Assembly (NCBI GenBank): GCA_000403495.2
Contig: KE159799.1
Location: 62,001 to 126,000, forward strand
Direction of reading: 5' to 3'
DNA length: 64,000 nucleotides
Source: Lachnospiraceae bacterium 10-1
Lineage (GTDB): Bacteria; Bacillota; Clostridia; Lachnospirales; Lachnospiraceae
This document shows, piece by piece, positions 7,471-16,894 of this stretch. Made by a program: the position numbers and the translations under genes. Each line of letters begins with the position of its first letter. Position 1 is the first letter of the stretch. The notes below the pieces were generated by a model. The model searched no databases. It saw nothing but the letters and a program-made list of their open reading frames with translations, and had not been told where the DNA came from.

Positions 7471-8145
7471 CTAGTCTTTTTGATATTTTTCTGCAATTTC
7501 GCCTCTTTTTTTGTAAATGCTTCCCGCAGGCACATATCCACGTACCATACTTACCGGATAAATGTTTGAGTTTCTGCCGATAACCGTTCCGGGATTTAAA
7601 ACACTGTTACAGCCAACCTCCACATAGTCTCCAATCATTGCTCCAAATTTTTTCAGTCCGGTTTCTATTTCCATATCCCCATTTTTTACAGCCACCAGCG
7701 TCTTATCGCTTTTTACATTTGATGTGATGGAACCAGCACCCATATGTGCTTTAAATCCAAGGATACTGTCGCCTACATAATTGTAATGAGGCACTTGAAC
7801 CTTGTTAAACAAAATCACGTTTTTCAGCTCTGTGGAATTTCCCACAACTGCTCCTTTTCCCACAATTGCATTGCCCCGAACAAAAGCACAATGCCTGATT
7901 TCTGCCTCCTCATCAACAATCAAAGGCCCATTTAAACATGCACTAGGCGCCACCTTTGCAGAATTTGCAACCCATATATTTTCCTTAACCTGCGTAAATT
8001 TATCTGCCGGCAGTCTCTTTCCAAGTTCCAAGATAAAGCTGCTGATTTCAGGAAGCAGCTCCCAAGGATAAACCACTCCCTCAAAAAGCTCTGCCGCTAT
8101 AGTTTCTTCCAATTGATATAGATTTTTAATTGTAAACTGTTCCAT
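7471..8145 (-). CDS. Left-handed beta-helix (hexapeptide repeat) acyltransferase-like protein
   Basis: A 224-residue protein whose centre is a run of hexapeptide repeats (for example GPLIVDEEAEIRHCAFV) that folds into a left-handed beta-helix. The HYNYVGDS segment resembles the active-site region of the acetyltransferase half of GlmU, and clostridial homologues are often labelled UDP-GlcNAc pyrophosphorylase. No nucleotidyl-transferase domain is present here, so that label would overstate it; a sugar-nucleotide or acyl acceptor is plausible but not shown. The ATG lies one base after the topB stop (TAA-G-ATG), so translation is coupled to topoisomerase III. Confidence 0.75.
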   Translation of the reverse strand: MEQFTIKNLYQLEETIAAELFEGVVYPWELLPEISSFILELGKRLPADKFTQVKENIWVANSAKVAPSACLNGPLIVDEEAEIRHCAFVRGNAIVGKGAVVGNSTELKNVILFNKVQVPHYNYVGDSILGFKAHMGAGSITSNVKSDKTLVAVKNGDMEIETGLKKFGAMIGDYVEVGCNSVLNPGTVIGRNSNIYPVSMVRGYVPAGSIYKKRGEIAEKYQKD

Positions 8146-8146
8146 C

Positions 8147-10171
8147 TTAACTTTTTCCTCTCTTTTTATAATTTTCTGCTGCTTTATTAAACTGTCGGTT
8201 TAAAACCGATTGATTGCTCAGGCTTTTTACAATATTTGTCCTTCTTGATACAAAATCATCCAGCTTTTTCATGTATTCTTCTTCCGTAATTGTCCCCTCT
8301 GCCACCAGGGTAAGACCTTTCTCCCAGCTTGCAGTAAGGGCAGGATCTAAAAGCGGCCTGATAGAGTTGTTTACTACATCATAGATCATTTCACCCATCA
8401 GCGTAGGCGTCATGATCTGCGTTTTTTTATTCAAGTTCAAATACTTTATATTGATAAGTTTTTTTAAAATTTCAGCACGGGTTGCGGAAGTTCCAATTCC
8501 GCTTCCTTTTATCTGCGCCCGCAATTCTTCATCTTCAATAAGCTGTCCCGCATTTTCCATAGCGAGAATAATCGTTCCCGAATTATAACGCTTAGGAGGA
8601 GAGGTTTCCCCCTCTTTAATCTGCATTTCTTTTACCGGCAGTTCCGTTCCCTTTTTTAAATGCTCAAGGAATTCCATAATCCCCTGATCCACACTGCCTC
8701 CTGTTTCCTCTGCATCACTATCCTCTTTTTCCTTATTGCTTTTTTTTGATGTAAAAGAAAAAGAAACTGCTGTCAGATACCCTTCTTCCTCAAGCACCTT
8801 AAAGTTTGCAAAAAACTGTTCCTCTTTAACAGAAACATTTAAAGCTATCTTCCGGTATACCGCAGGCGGAAAAAAAATACTTAAAAATCTGCGGACAATC
8901 ACTTCATAAACCTTAGCTGAGACAGGATTCAGTGAATTAAAATTATTAAGTCCCTGTCCGGTAGGAATAATCGCATAATGGTCTGTAATCTGCTTATCAT
9001 TTACATACCTGGTTCTTGCAATCCCTTTATAACTGCCTGTTTCAAGTACCTTGGCCGCCAGCTCTTTTACCATTTCCAGATTACACAGCCCTTTAATGTT
9101 TTTATAAATTTCTTTTGATACCGCTGTAGAAAGCACTCTTGCATCTGTACGAGGATATGTAGTCATTTTTTTTTCATACAGTTCCTGCACAATCCTAAGA
9201 GTTTCATCAGGGCTGATTTTAAAATACTTGGAACAGTCATTTTGAAGTTCCGCCAAATTATATAAAAGTGGGGGATTCTTCGTTTCTTTCTTTTTCTGAA
9301 TTCCTAAAACACAGGCGTTTACCGGCAAAGGAGCCTTAAGAGACTCTATTAGCTCCAAAGCATCTTTTTTCTCTTTAAATCCATTTTCTTTATACAAAAG
9401 AGGCGAATTAAAATACTTTGTATTTTCTACTGCTTTCCACTCAAATTCGCTGTCTCGTCCCCCTAATGGAATGTTCGCAACTACCCGATAAAAAGGAGTT
9501 TTTACGAATTCCCTGATTTCCCGCTCTCTGCCTACGATCATGCCAAGTACACAGGTCATAACGCGCCCCACACTGATTACCGCTTTATCCGCCCTTAAAT
9601 AAGATTTTACATGATTTCCATATTTTAATGTGAGAACCCTGGAAAAATTAATTCCCATCAAATAATCTTCCTTGGCCCTAAGATATGCCGCCGCTCCCAG
9701 GTTATCATATTCCGAAAGGTCTTTTGCTTCTTTGATGCCCCGAATGATTTCTTCTTCCGTTTGCGAATCAATCCAGACACGTCTTCTTCTTTTGCCTGTC
9801 ACATGAGCCTGTTGCTCAACCAGACGATAGATATATTCTCCTTCCCGTCCTGAGTCCGTACAAACATAAATGGTTTCCACATCTTCACGATTTAAAAGGC
9901 CGCTTACAATCTGAAACTGCTTTTTAACCCCTTCTATCACCTCATATTTAAATTCTGTGGGAATAAAGGGTATGGTATCCAAAGACCACCTTTTGTATTT
10001 TTCATCATAAATTTCCGGATAACTCATTGTTACCAAATGTCCTACACACCATGTAATTACAGCATCTGGTGATTCCATATACCCATCCCGGTTACTGGCA
10101 TTTATTTTAAGCGCTTTGGCAAATTCTCTTGCAACACTTGGTTTTTCGGCTATATAAAGACTTTTTCCCAT
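8147..10171 (-). CDS. topB: DNA topoisomerase III without zinc fingers
   Basis: A type IA topoisomerase of 674 residues that would relax or decatenate DNA by cutting one strand through a 5'-phosphotyrosine. The N-terminal Toprim domain starts KSLYIAEKPSVAREFA and contains TDSGREGE near residue 105, as in other Firmicute TopB proteins. The active-site tyrosine lies in TTYPRTDAR, at about residue 339. The usual SxGR signature is SVGRVMTC. The protein stops soon after the catalytic core; there is no Cys4 zinc finger tail, unlike B. subtilis TopB. Its ATG overlaps the stop of the upstream ATPase gene (TGATG), so the two are translationally coupled. Such short TopB proteins occur on mobile elements too, but nothing else mobile is nearby. 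Confidence 0.93.
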   Translation of the reverse strand: MGKSLYIAEKPSVAREFAKALKINASNRDGYMESPDAVITWCVGHLVTMSYPEIYDEKYKRWSLDTIPFIPTEFKYEVIEGVKKQFQIVSGLLNREDVETIYVCTDSGREGEYIYRLVEQQAHVTGKRRRRVWIDSQTEEEIIRGIKEAKDLSEYDNLGAAAYLRAKEDYLMGINFSRVLTLKYGNHVKSYLRADKAVISVGRVMTCVLGMIVGREREIREFVKTPFYRVVANIPLGGRDSEFEWKAVENTKYFNSPLLYKENGFKEKKDALELIESLKAPLPVNACVLGIQKKKETKNPPLLYNLAELQNDCSKYFKISPDETLRIVQELYEKKMTTYPRTDARVLSTAVSKEIYKNIKGLCNLEMVKELAAKVLETGSYKGIARTRYVNDKQITDHYAIIPTGQGLNNFNSLNPVSAKVYEVIVRRFLSIFFPPAVYRKIALNVSVKEEQFFANFKVLEEEGYLTAVSFSFTSKKSNKEKEDSDAEETGGSVDQGIMEFLEHLKKGTELPVKEMQIKEGETSPPKRYNSGTIILAMENAGQLIEDEELRAQIKGSGIGTSATRAEILKKLINIKYLNLNKKTQIMTPTLMGEMIYDVVNNSIRPLLDPALTASWEKGLTLVAEGTITEEEYMKKLDDFVSRRTNIVKSLSNQSVLNRQFNKAAENYKKRGKS

Positions 10172-11535
10172 CACATTTCATCCAAACTGATCAATTTCAA
10201 ATTCTGCTTCACTGCTGCTTCCAATCTTAGTTTCTCATCAAAACGGTTCGATGAAAACAGATAAATATAGTCCGCCTGCAGCTTTGCCTTTTTTAAACAA
10301 AAAAGAAGCCATTCATAATCATCATAACGCATCATGGGATTATCCCAATTGCAAATACCTGCTATTGTTCTGCCTTCTTCATTTTGGGCAATCACATCAA
10401 TCGTTCCGAATTTTCCAACCCATTCTCCTGTTTTTTCTATTTCAAAGGGAAGTTTTCCCCATTTGTTCCATTTTTCAATATACTGCCTGCATACGCTCTT
10501 AAAATACTCCGCCACATAATATTTAAACGAAGGTTCTATGTAGCAGTTATAAAATTCCAAGGGTTCCATCTGCTCTAAGCTGCTTAAGTTTGGATAAATA
10601 TAGGTAAAATAAAAATGTACAAAATGATTGCTGATCCGGTAAATGCCTTTTTGTGTATTGGCTTTCCCTTCCGTATCATAAGAAAAAACTTTTTCAACAA
10701 ATTCAAGCTCCATTAAATTTTTCAGATACACACTGATCTTTGCCCTGGAAAATTCCGTATGCAGATGCAAATCATTTAATTTATGCCTGCCTGAAGCAAG
10801 AGCCGCTAAAATGGTATTGTACACTCCCATTTCCCGAAGCTCCTGTGCTGCAATCCGCTGCCCTTCCTCATATAAAAAAGCATTTCTGTTTAAAATATAT
10901 CTGCATATATTTTCTTTTATGCTCAGTTTATCATCAAATTGCTTTAACAAACCGGGCATTCCTCCAAGAACCGCATATGCCTCAATGCTCTGTTCCATGG
11001 AAAACCCTGCAAAATATTCCCGCAAGGTTTCAAATCCAAGCGCTCTGATTTTTAACAAACCAGAAAGCTCATAGGCAGCTTCACCTATTTTGGTAACCAT
11101 ATTATTTTCCACCCAGCCTATGGACGAAGAACATAAAACAATCATAACCTGACAGGAGGCCTGAATTTCATGTACAAACCAAATTAGCTGCCTGATAAAC
11201 TCATCTCCAGCTTTTACCATATTTTGAAATTCATCTACAATGATTACTTTCTTTTTCTTTTCATTTCCCATAAGAGATTTGAAAATGTCTGTAAATTCCG
11301 GATACTCGGGTAAACGGATTCCTTTTTTTTTCAGTTCTGCTCCCCATTGATAACGCTGCTCTCTTAAAGATACATATTTGGCGCAATAATAGTAAAAGGA
11401 TTTATCTCTTACAAACTGATGCAAAAGTGCGGTTTTGCCAACATTCTTTTCTCCATAAACCACCATAATCCGGCTATCATCCTGATCAAAGTGCATATTT
11501 AAATAGTTTACTTCTGACTCCCGCCCTAAAATCAT
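10171..11535 (-). CDS. ATPase_2 / DUF234-type ATP-binding protein
   Basis: A 454-residue AAA-like ATPase of the archaeal-ATPase family. The N-terminal domain has a P-loop (GEKNVGKT, near residue 31) and a Walker B strand (KKVIIVDEFQNM). The middle resembles a winged-helix region (KLNDLHLHTEFSRAKISVYL). The C-terminal DUF234 domain normally has a PD-(D/E)xK nuclease-like core. Here the first acidic residue is recognisable (GTIDVIAQ), but the usual GECKW-type strand reads GICNW, so the nuclease is probably inactive; that comparison is from memory of the family. The stop overlaps the topB start, and the EAL gene ends 16 bases upstream. The role of these proteins is unknown. Confidence 0.82.
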   Translation of the reverse strand: MILGRESEVNYLNMHFDQDDSRIMVVYGEKNVGKTALLHQFVRDKSFYYYCAKYVSLREQRYQWGAELKKKGIRLPEYPEFTDIFKSLMGNEKKKKVIIVDEFQNMVKAGDEFIRQLIWFVHEIQASCQVMIVLCSSSIGWVENNMVTKIGEAAYELSGLLKIRALGFETLREYFAGFSMEQSIEAYAVLGGMPGLLKQFDDKLSIKENICRYILNRNAFLYEEGQRIAAQELREMGVYNTILAALASGRHKLNDLHLHTEFSRAKISVYLKNLMELEFVEKVFSYDTEGKANTQKGIYRISNHFVHFYFTYIYPNLSSLEQMEPLEFYNCYIEPSFKYYVAEYFKSVCRQYIEKWNKWGKLPFEIEKTGEWVGKFGTIDVIAQNEEGRTIAGICNWDNPMMRYDDYEWLLFCLKKAKLQADYIYLFSSNRFDEKLRLEAAVKQNLKLISLDEM

Positions 11536-11551
11536 CTTTTCCCCTCATCTG

Positions 11552-13273
11552 TTATACCTGACTTAAAAGCTGTTCAATATCTTCTTTTGACATGGGCTTT
11601 CCAAGAAGATAGCCCTGAATGCAGTCACAGCCTATCTTATTCAAATATTCAAACTGTTCCTCCGTTTCAACTCCTTCTGCAACAGTTTCAAATCCAAGCC
11701 TCTTTGCCATAAAAATAATGGATTCCGTAATAATTCTGGTATTTTCATCTGTAATACTTGTATCAATAAAGCTTTTATCCACCTTTAAGGTATCAATTGG
11801 AAGCCCCTTTAAGTAAGAAAGTGATGAATAACCCGTTCCAAAATCATCAAGGGATATTCGTATGCCATAATCCCTTAAAATACACATTTTTTCTGTGATT
11901 TCCTTGAAATTTTCAATTAAAACGCTTTCTGTGATTTCAAGCTCTAATTCTTCCGGATTAACATCATATTTTTTAATAATGCTTAAAATATTTTCAATGA
12001 ATTCATCTCTCATGTATTGAATTGCTGAAATATTAAGCGACAATATAAAGCTGCAGTCATATTTTTTCTTCCACCCTGCAAAATATTTAATGCTTTCCTC
12101 CATTACCCATGTTCCAATAGGTACAATCGTTCCATTTTTCTCTGCAATTGGTATAAAAAGAGCCGGACTGATCATTTTACCGTCATTATCCCGCCATCTG
12201 ATCAGCGCCTCCATACCGCGAAGCTTTTTACCATCCACATAATACTGTGGTTGAAAATTCATAACAAAATTCTGGCTGAAAACAGCTTCCTTTAATTTTG
12301 TCTCTATGCTGACATTTTGAAGAAACTCATTTAATATAGGTGCGTCAAAATACTGAATGGAATCTTTTCCCTGGTTTTTTGCCTTAAACATAACAATTTC
12401 AGCACAGTTAATTAAATCCAGCGTAGTCTTTGCCGCCTCAGGGTATTCTGCCACTCCTACACTGACTGTTAAGCTTAGTTCCTGCCCTGTACTTAATGCA
12501 AAAGGATTTTTAATGCGTTCATGTATTAATTTAAAAATATGTTCCACACTTCTATTTCCACCTGGCTCATAAATTGCAATACAATAAATATCCGCATTAA
12601 AATGAGACACCAGCACATTTTCTCCCTGAAATCCTGCTAAAAACTGGCCAAACTGCTGTACAATCTCATCTCCTACAATAATTCCCAAACCATCATTGAT
12701 CTTTCTGAAATCGTCAATATCCACAAACATAACTGCAACAATGCCATTTTCTTCCTCTGCCTTCCGCACAAAATCCGACAAAAGCCTTACAAAATAATTT
12801 CTGCTGTATAGTCCTGTCAAAACGTCATAATAAGCCATGTAAGTCAGTTCGTCATTTTGGTTTTTAAACTTGGAAATATCTTTAAACCGAATCACCTTGT
12901 CCGTTGCATTTCCTGATTCGTCATACAAAATAGCTGATTCACATTCTACCCACGTTCTTCCATCTTTTAACTTGACGATTCCGCTGTCAGCGTTCATTTC
13001 CGTTTTTTCCAAAAACAATAAATCCCTAAGGGGAAGCACATATTTATCTTCCACCTGGGAATACAGCTTTGCCAGATCTTTCATATGGCGGATTTCCACA
13101 TCAGGAAAAAAGAAATTCCAGTTAGCTAAAGTTCTCACTTCATTTTTAACAAAATTAACATACAAAAACGCATTGCTGGATGTATCGCAGATCAAGCGAT
13201 ACATCTTTTCATCATTTGTCAGTCTTTGATTCATTGCGCTCAGCAGGTCTACCCTATAACGTAATTCATCCAT
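11552..13273 (-). CDS. PAS-GGDEF-EAL protein: degenerate cyclase domain, probably active c-di-GMP phosphodiesterase
   Basis: A 573-residue cytoplasmic protein. Residues up to about 140 look like a PAS-type sensor ending in a RFKDISKFK linker. The GGDEF domain (TGLYSRNYFVRLL, FVDIDDFRKINDGLG) has lost its signature: where GGDEF should be, the sequence reads HFNADIYC, so it should not make c-di-GMP. The EAL domain keeps the key residues: MEALIRW, SLNISA, ELEITES, LDDFGTGYSSLSYL, KVDKSF and AEGVETEEQ. The likely function is therefore c-di-GMP hydrolysis, perhaps gated by GTP bound to the dead GGDEF domain, as known for other hybrids. A GGAAGGA ribosome site precedes the ATG. It lies between asd and the DUF234 ATPase. 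Confidence 0.9.
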   Translation of the reverse strand: MDELRYRVDLLSAMNQRLTNDEKMYRLICDTSSNAFLYVNFVKNEVRTLANWNFFFPDVEIRHMKDLAKLYSQVEDKYVLPLRDLLFLEKTEMNADSGIVKLKDGRTWVECESAILYDESGNATDKVIRFKDISKFKNQNDELTYMAYYDVLTGLYSRNYFVRLLSDFVRKAEEENGIVAVMFVDIDDFRKINDGLGIIVGDEIVQQFGQFLAGFQGENVLVSHFNADIYCIAIYEPGGNRSVEHIFKLIHERIKNPFALSTGQELSLTVSVGVAEYPEAAKTTLDLINCAEIVMFKAKNQGKDSIQYFDAPILNEFLQNVSIETKLKEAVFSQNFVMNFQPQYYVDGKKLRGMEALIRWRDNDGKMISPALFIPIAEKNGTIVPIGTWVMEESIKYFAGWKKKYDCSFILSLNISAIQYMRDEFIENILSIIKKYDVNPEELELEITESVLIENFKEITEKMCILRDYGIRISLDDFGTGYSSLSYLKGLPIDTLKVDKSFIDTSITDENTRIITESIIFMAKRLGFETVAEGVETEEQFEYLNKIGCDCIQGYLLGKPMSKEDIEQLLSQV

Positions 13274-13366
13274 ATTTTATTCCTTCCCTTATTATTATTC
13301 TCATCCCTTACTTTCCTGCGTACGTAAACCGCTGCTGCGCTATAATATGTCTTATCGGACGATGAA

Positions 13367-14452
13367 TTATTTCTTTGTTATATACCCCTGTGCTTTTAAA
13401 AGTTCCGCACAAAGTACAGCTCCCCCTGCTGCTCCACGAACCGTATTATGGGAAAGTCCTACAAACTTCCAGTCATATACACTATCCTCCCGAATACGTC
13501 CTACACTGATTCCCATTCCATTTTCAAAATCAACATCCAGCTTTACCTGCGGCCTGTTGTCTTCCTCCATATACTGAATAAACTGCCTTGGTGCGCTGGG
13601 AAGCTCAAGTTCCTGGGGCTGTCCCTTAAAGGAAACCAGCTTTTCAATCAACTGTTCTTTGGTTGGTTTTTTTCTAAACTTTACAAAAACAGCCGCAGTA
13701 TGCCCATTTAACACAGGTACTCTGATACACTGGCATGTAATTACCGGTGTCTTTGCAGGCACAATCACACCATCCTTTATTTCTCCCCAAATTCTTAAAG
13801 GCTCTTTTTCACTTTTTTCTTCTTCGCCTCCAATATAAGGAATAATGTTTTCAATCATTTCCGGCCAATCCTTAAATGTTTTACCAGCACCTGAGATTGC
13901 CTGATAAGTAGTTGCCACCACTTCATAGGGTTCGAATTCTTTCCATGCGGTAAGAACCGGAGCATAGCTTTGTATGGAACAATTGGGTTTGACAGCTACA
14001 AATCCTTTTTCCGTTCCCAGTCTTTTTTTCTGGAAATCAATCACTTTCATGTGCTCCGGATTGATTTCCGGCACTACCATAGGTACATCCGGCGTCCAGC
14101 GGTGTGCAGAATTGTTGGATACAACAGGTGTTTCCGTCTTTGCATACTCTTCCTCTATTTTCCTGATTTCTTCTTTTGTCATATCCACTGCACTAAATAC
14201 AAAATCAACCTGGGAAGCTACTTTTTCCACTTCATTTACATTCATCACCACAAGATCTTTTACTGCTTCCGGCATAGGCGTGGTCATTTTCCACCGCTCT
14301 CCCACTGCCTCTTTATAAGTTTTTCCGGCAGATCTCGGGCTTGCTGCAATTGTAGTTACCTGAAACCAGGGATGGTTTTCAAGTAGAGAAATAAATCTCT
14401 GTCCAACCATGCCTGTACCGCCTAAAATTCCCACTTTTAATTTTTCACTCAT
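13367..14452 (-). CDS. asd: Aspartate-semialdehyde dehydrogenase
   Basis: Reduces aspartyl-4-phosphate with NADPH to the semialdehyde, the branch point for lysine, diaminopimelate, threonine and methionine. The 361-residue protein starts MSEKLKVGILGGTGMVGQRF, a Rossmann NADP-binding motif, and has the catalytic cysteine in VKPNCSIQSY. Its length and sequence match the archaeal/fungal-type branch of the family rather than the E. coli type. The start chosen has an AGGA site at suitable spacing; a methionine four codons earlier overlaps that site. It lies 47 bases downstream of argH and may be transcribed with it. Confidence 0.95.
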   Translation of the reverse strand: MSEKLKVGILGGTGMVGQRFISLLENHPWFQVTTIAASPRSAGKTYKEAVGERWKMTTPMPEAVKDLVVMNVNEVEKVASQVDFVFSAVDMTKEEIRKIEEEYAKTETPVVSNNSAHRWTPDVPMVVPEINPEHMKVIDFQKKRLGTEKGFVAVKPNCSIQSYAPVLTAWKEFEPYEVVATTYQAISGAGKTFKDWPEMIENIIPYIGGEEEKSEKEPLRIWGEIKDGVIVPAKTPVITCQCIRVPVLNGHTAAVFVKFRKKPTKEQLIEKLVSFKGQPQELELPSAPRQFIQYMEEDNRPQVKLDVDFENGMGISVGRIREDSVYDWKFVGLSHNTVRGAAGGAVLCAELLKAQGYITKK

Positions 14453-14499
14453 TTTTTCCTCCATTTCAAAGCGATCTCCGCTTGTCGATTTATTGTATA

Positions 14500-15903
14500 T
14501 TATGTTCTGTCACTATCTTTTATCCAAACATGGGCGAGGAAGTTTTTATTAATCCTTATCACTTCTTCCATTGCCTTTTGCCCCGGTCCTCCAATTGTAA
14601 GTCTCTTTTCCACACAGGTTTTTAAGCTAATGGCATCATAAACATCTGTCTCAAACACAGGACTGATCAATTTCAATTCCTCAAGGCTCAACTCGTCAAT
14701 ACTGCAGTCCTTTTTAATGCAGTATAGCACAAGACGTCCGATGATTCCATGCGCATCACGAAAAGGTACCCCTTTGTTCACCAGATAATCTGCTGCATCG
14801 GTAGCATTTGTAAAACCTTTTATTGCACTTTTTTCCATAATACAATTATTAAACTTCATCGTCTTTAACATACCGTCAAATAAAGTCAGACAATTGCTTA
14901 CCGTCTCAATTGCATCAAAAGTAACTTCTTTATCCTCCTGCATGTCTTTGTTATAAGCAAGCGGAAGTCCCTTCATAGTAGTAAGAATTGACATTAACGC
15001 GCCATATACACGCCCTGTTTTTCCCCTGACCAACTCTGCTATATCAGGATTCTTTTTCTGGGGCATGATACTGCTTCCTGTTGAAAAGCCGTCATCAATT
15101 TCCACAAATTGATATTCGTTGGAATTCCATATAATGATTTCTTCCGAAAATCTGCTTAAGTGCATCATAATCATTGAAAGCGCCGCCAGAAATTCAATGA
15201 TATAGTCCCGATCAGCCACAGAATCCATGCTGTTTATAGTTGGGCCTTCAAATCCCATAAGCGAGGCAGTATAAGAACGATCCAGTGGATATGTGGTTCC
15301 GGCAAAGGCACCGGCTCCTAAAGGACTGTAATTCATTCTCTTATAAATGTCATGAAGCCGCAAAAGATCCCGTTTCAGCATTTCAAAATAGGCACCCATA
15401 TGATGGGCCAGGGTGGTAGGCTGTGCCTTCTGAAGATGGGTAAATCCCGGCATATAAGTGGTCAGATTATTTTCCATAATAGAAAGCAGGGTTTTTAGAA
15501 CTTCCACCAGCAATTCAGAAATAGAAAGAACTTGTGCTCTCACATACAGCTTCATATCCAAGGCTACCTGATCATTCCTGCTTCTGCCGGTATGCAGTTT
15601 CTTTCCTGCTTCTCCGATCCGTTCAATTAAGTTTGCCTCCACAAAGCTGTGAATATCCTCATATTCATCTGTAATAATAAGCCGTCCCTCAATTATATCC
15701 TTGCGGATGGCAGTTAAACCTTTTACAATTGAGTCTTTTTCCTCACAGGTAAGTATTCTTTGTTTTTCCAGCATTACTACATGGGCAATGCTTCCTTCAA
15801 TATCTTGTTCAAAAAGCCTTTTATCGTAAGTGATAGATGCATTAAACTGATAAACCAGCTTGTCCGTTTCCTTGGTAAAACGTCCTCCCCATAATTGAGC
15901 CAT
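14500..15903 (-). CDS. argH: Argininosuccinate lyase
   Basis: Cleaves argininosuccinate to arginine and fumarate, the last step of arginine synthesis. The 467-residue protein starts MAQLWGGRFTKETDK, typical of ArgH, and has the fumarase/aspartase superfamily signature GSSIMPQKKNPD containing the flexible catalytic-loop serine. GGAGGAAAG lies just upstream of the ATG; the open frame extends 21 codons further but without a ribosome site. A well-placed promoter precedes it. The other arg genes are not in the window. Confidence 0.96.
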   Translation of the reverse strand: MAQLWGGRFTKETDKLVYQFNASITYDKRLFEQDIEGSIAHVVMLEKQRILTCEEKDSIVKGLTAIRKDIIEGRLIITDEYEDIHSFVEANLIERIGEAGKKLHTGRSRNDQVALDMKLYVRAQVLSISELLVEVLKTLLSIMENNLTTYMPGFTHLQKAQPTTLAHHMGAYFEMLKRDLLRLHDIYKRMNYSPLGAGAFAGTTYPLDRSYTASLMGFEGPTINSMDSVADRDYIIEFLAALSMIMMHLSRFSEEIIIWNSNEYQFVEIDDGFSTGSSIMPQKKNPDIAELVRGKTGRVYGALMSILTTMKGLPLAYNKDMQEDKEVTFDAIETVSNCLTLFDGMLKTMKFNNCIMEKSAIKGFTNATDAADYLVNKGVPFRDAHGIIGRLVLYCIKKDCSIDELSLEELKLISPVFETDVYDAISLKTCVEKRLTIGGPGQKAMEEVIRINKNFLAHVWIKDSDRT

Positions 15904-15937
15904 GCAAACTTTCCTCCAATTATAAAATCTGAAATTG

Positions 15938-15966
15938 ATACTATCACATTTTATCGGGTATTTCAA
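15938..15966 (-). promoter_or_regulatory. Promoter of argH
   Basis: On the minus strand TTGAAA (complement of 15961-15966) and TAGTAT (complement of 15938-15943) are separated by exactly 17 bases, 34 bases before the argH ATG. The fit to a sigma-A promoter is good. I could not identify a convincing ArgR box around it. Confidence 0.65.
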
Positions 15967-16071
15967 TCATTTCTTACAAACATTGACAGAACTGTTCCCA
16001 TATAAAAGCGAATAAAAATTAAGCACATAAATGTCGAATGTTCATAAATTATATGTATAAGAACCTGGTAA

Positions 16072-16103
16072 TGATATGCAGAAATCATGCATACAAAAAG
16101 CTC
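16072..16103 (+). promoter_or_regulatory. Inverted repeat in the leader of the ABC importer genes
   Basis: Just before the ABC ATPase gene the sequence holds TATGCA and TGCATA, six-base arms separated by seven bases, nested with ATGAT/ATCAT. It could be an operator or a small leader hairpin. It matches no riboswitch that I know, and the promoter itself is unclear. The limits given are approximate. Confidence 0.3.
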
Positions 16104-16120
16104 AAATGTGAGGAATGACT

Positions 16121-16894
16121 ATGAATCAGACTATTCTGGAATGTAAAAACATATGCTTTTCTTATCACAATTTAAACGGTGAAACAAAAGCGCTTACCAA
16201 CATATCATTTCAGGTAAACAAGGGCGAATTCCTTGCAATTGTTGGTCCCAGCGGATGTGGTAAATCCACACTGCTTTCAATCATAGCAAGGCTCCTTGAA
16301 CCTGAATCAGGAGAAATCATATTTCATGAACAGGAAAATTTGAAAATCGGCTATATGCTCCAGCAGGATCATCTGTTAGAATGGCGCACCATATGGAAGA
16401 ACATTCTTCTCGGTCCTGAAATCACCAAAGCACTTACAAAGCAAAAAGAAGACCTTGCTCTAAAACTTCTTTCTGATTATGGACTTTTAAAATTTAAGGA
16501 TAAAAAACCAAGTGAATTATCCGGCGGTATGAAACAGCGTGCGGCATTGATACGGACTATGGTTATGGAACCCAAACTGCTTCTTTTGGATGAACCTTTC
16601 AGTGCACTGGATTATCAGACGCGTCTTATGGTTTCCTCCGATATAGGCAATATCATAAGAGCCTCCGGAATTACCGCAATTTTAATTACCCATGATCTGT
16701 CAGAAGCAATTTCACTTGCTGACAGAATCCTTGTTTTAACCAAACGTCCCGCTACAATCAAAAAAAATATCCCTGTTCATCTTTCACTTTCGGATAATTC
16801 CCCATTAGCGGCAAGAAATGCACCTGAATTTAACGACCTTTTTACTTTATTATGGAAGGAGATTTCTGATGAATATTGCGGAGAAAACTGTTGA
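16121..16894 (+). CDS. ABC transporter ATP-binding protein, nitrate/sulfonate/taurine type
   Basis: The 257-residue ATPase of an importer of the NitT/TauT family. It shows Walker A GPSGCGKST, a Q-loop (MLQQDHLLEW), the signature LSGGMKQRAALIRT, Walker B LLLLDEPFSALD and a switch histidine in LITHDLSEA. The start at MNQTILE has GAGGA six bases upstream; an ATG two codons earlier is too close to that site. The permease gene overlaps its last 26 bases. No substrate-binding protein is encoded next to it, so the substrate (sulfonate, pyrimidine precursor, nitrate or other) cannot be inferred. Confidence 0.92.
   Translation: MNQTILECKNICFSYHNLNGETKALTNISFQVNKGEFLAIVGPSGCGKSTLLSIIARLLEPESGEIIFHEQENLKIGYMLQQDHLLEWRTIWKNILLGPEITKALTKQKEDLALKLLSDYGLLKFKDKKPSELSGGMKQRAALIRTMVMEPKLLLLDEPFSALDYQTRLMVSSDIGNIIRASGITAILITHDLSEAISLADRILVLTKRPATIKKNIPVHLSLSDNSPLAARNAPEFNDLFTLLWKEISDEYCGENC

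Noticed and set aside
8147-11535. TopB plus ATPase as the mark of an integrative element
   Set aside because: No integrase, relaxase, type IV secretion genes, attachment repeats or composition shift are present around them.
15967-16114. Possible riboswitch in the leader of the ABC importer
   Set aside because: I compared it by eye with the purine, TPP, guanidine and preQ1 consensus patterns; the nested hairpins do not match any of them. It is kept only as an inverted repeat.
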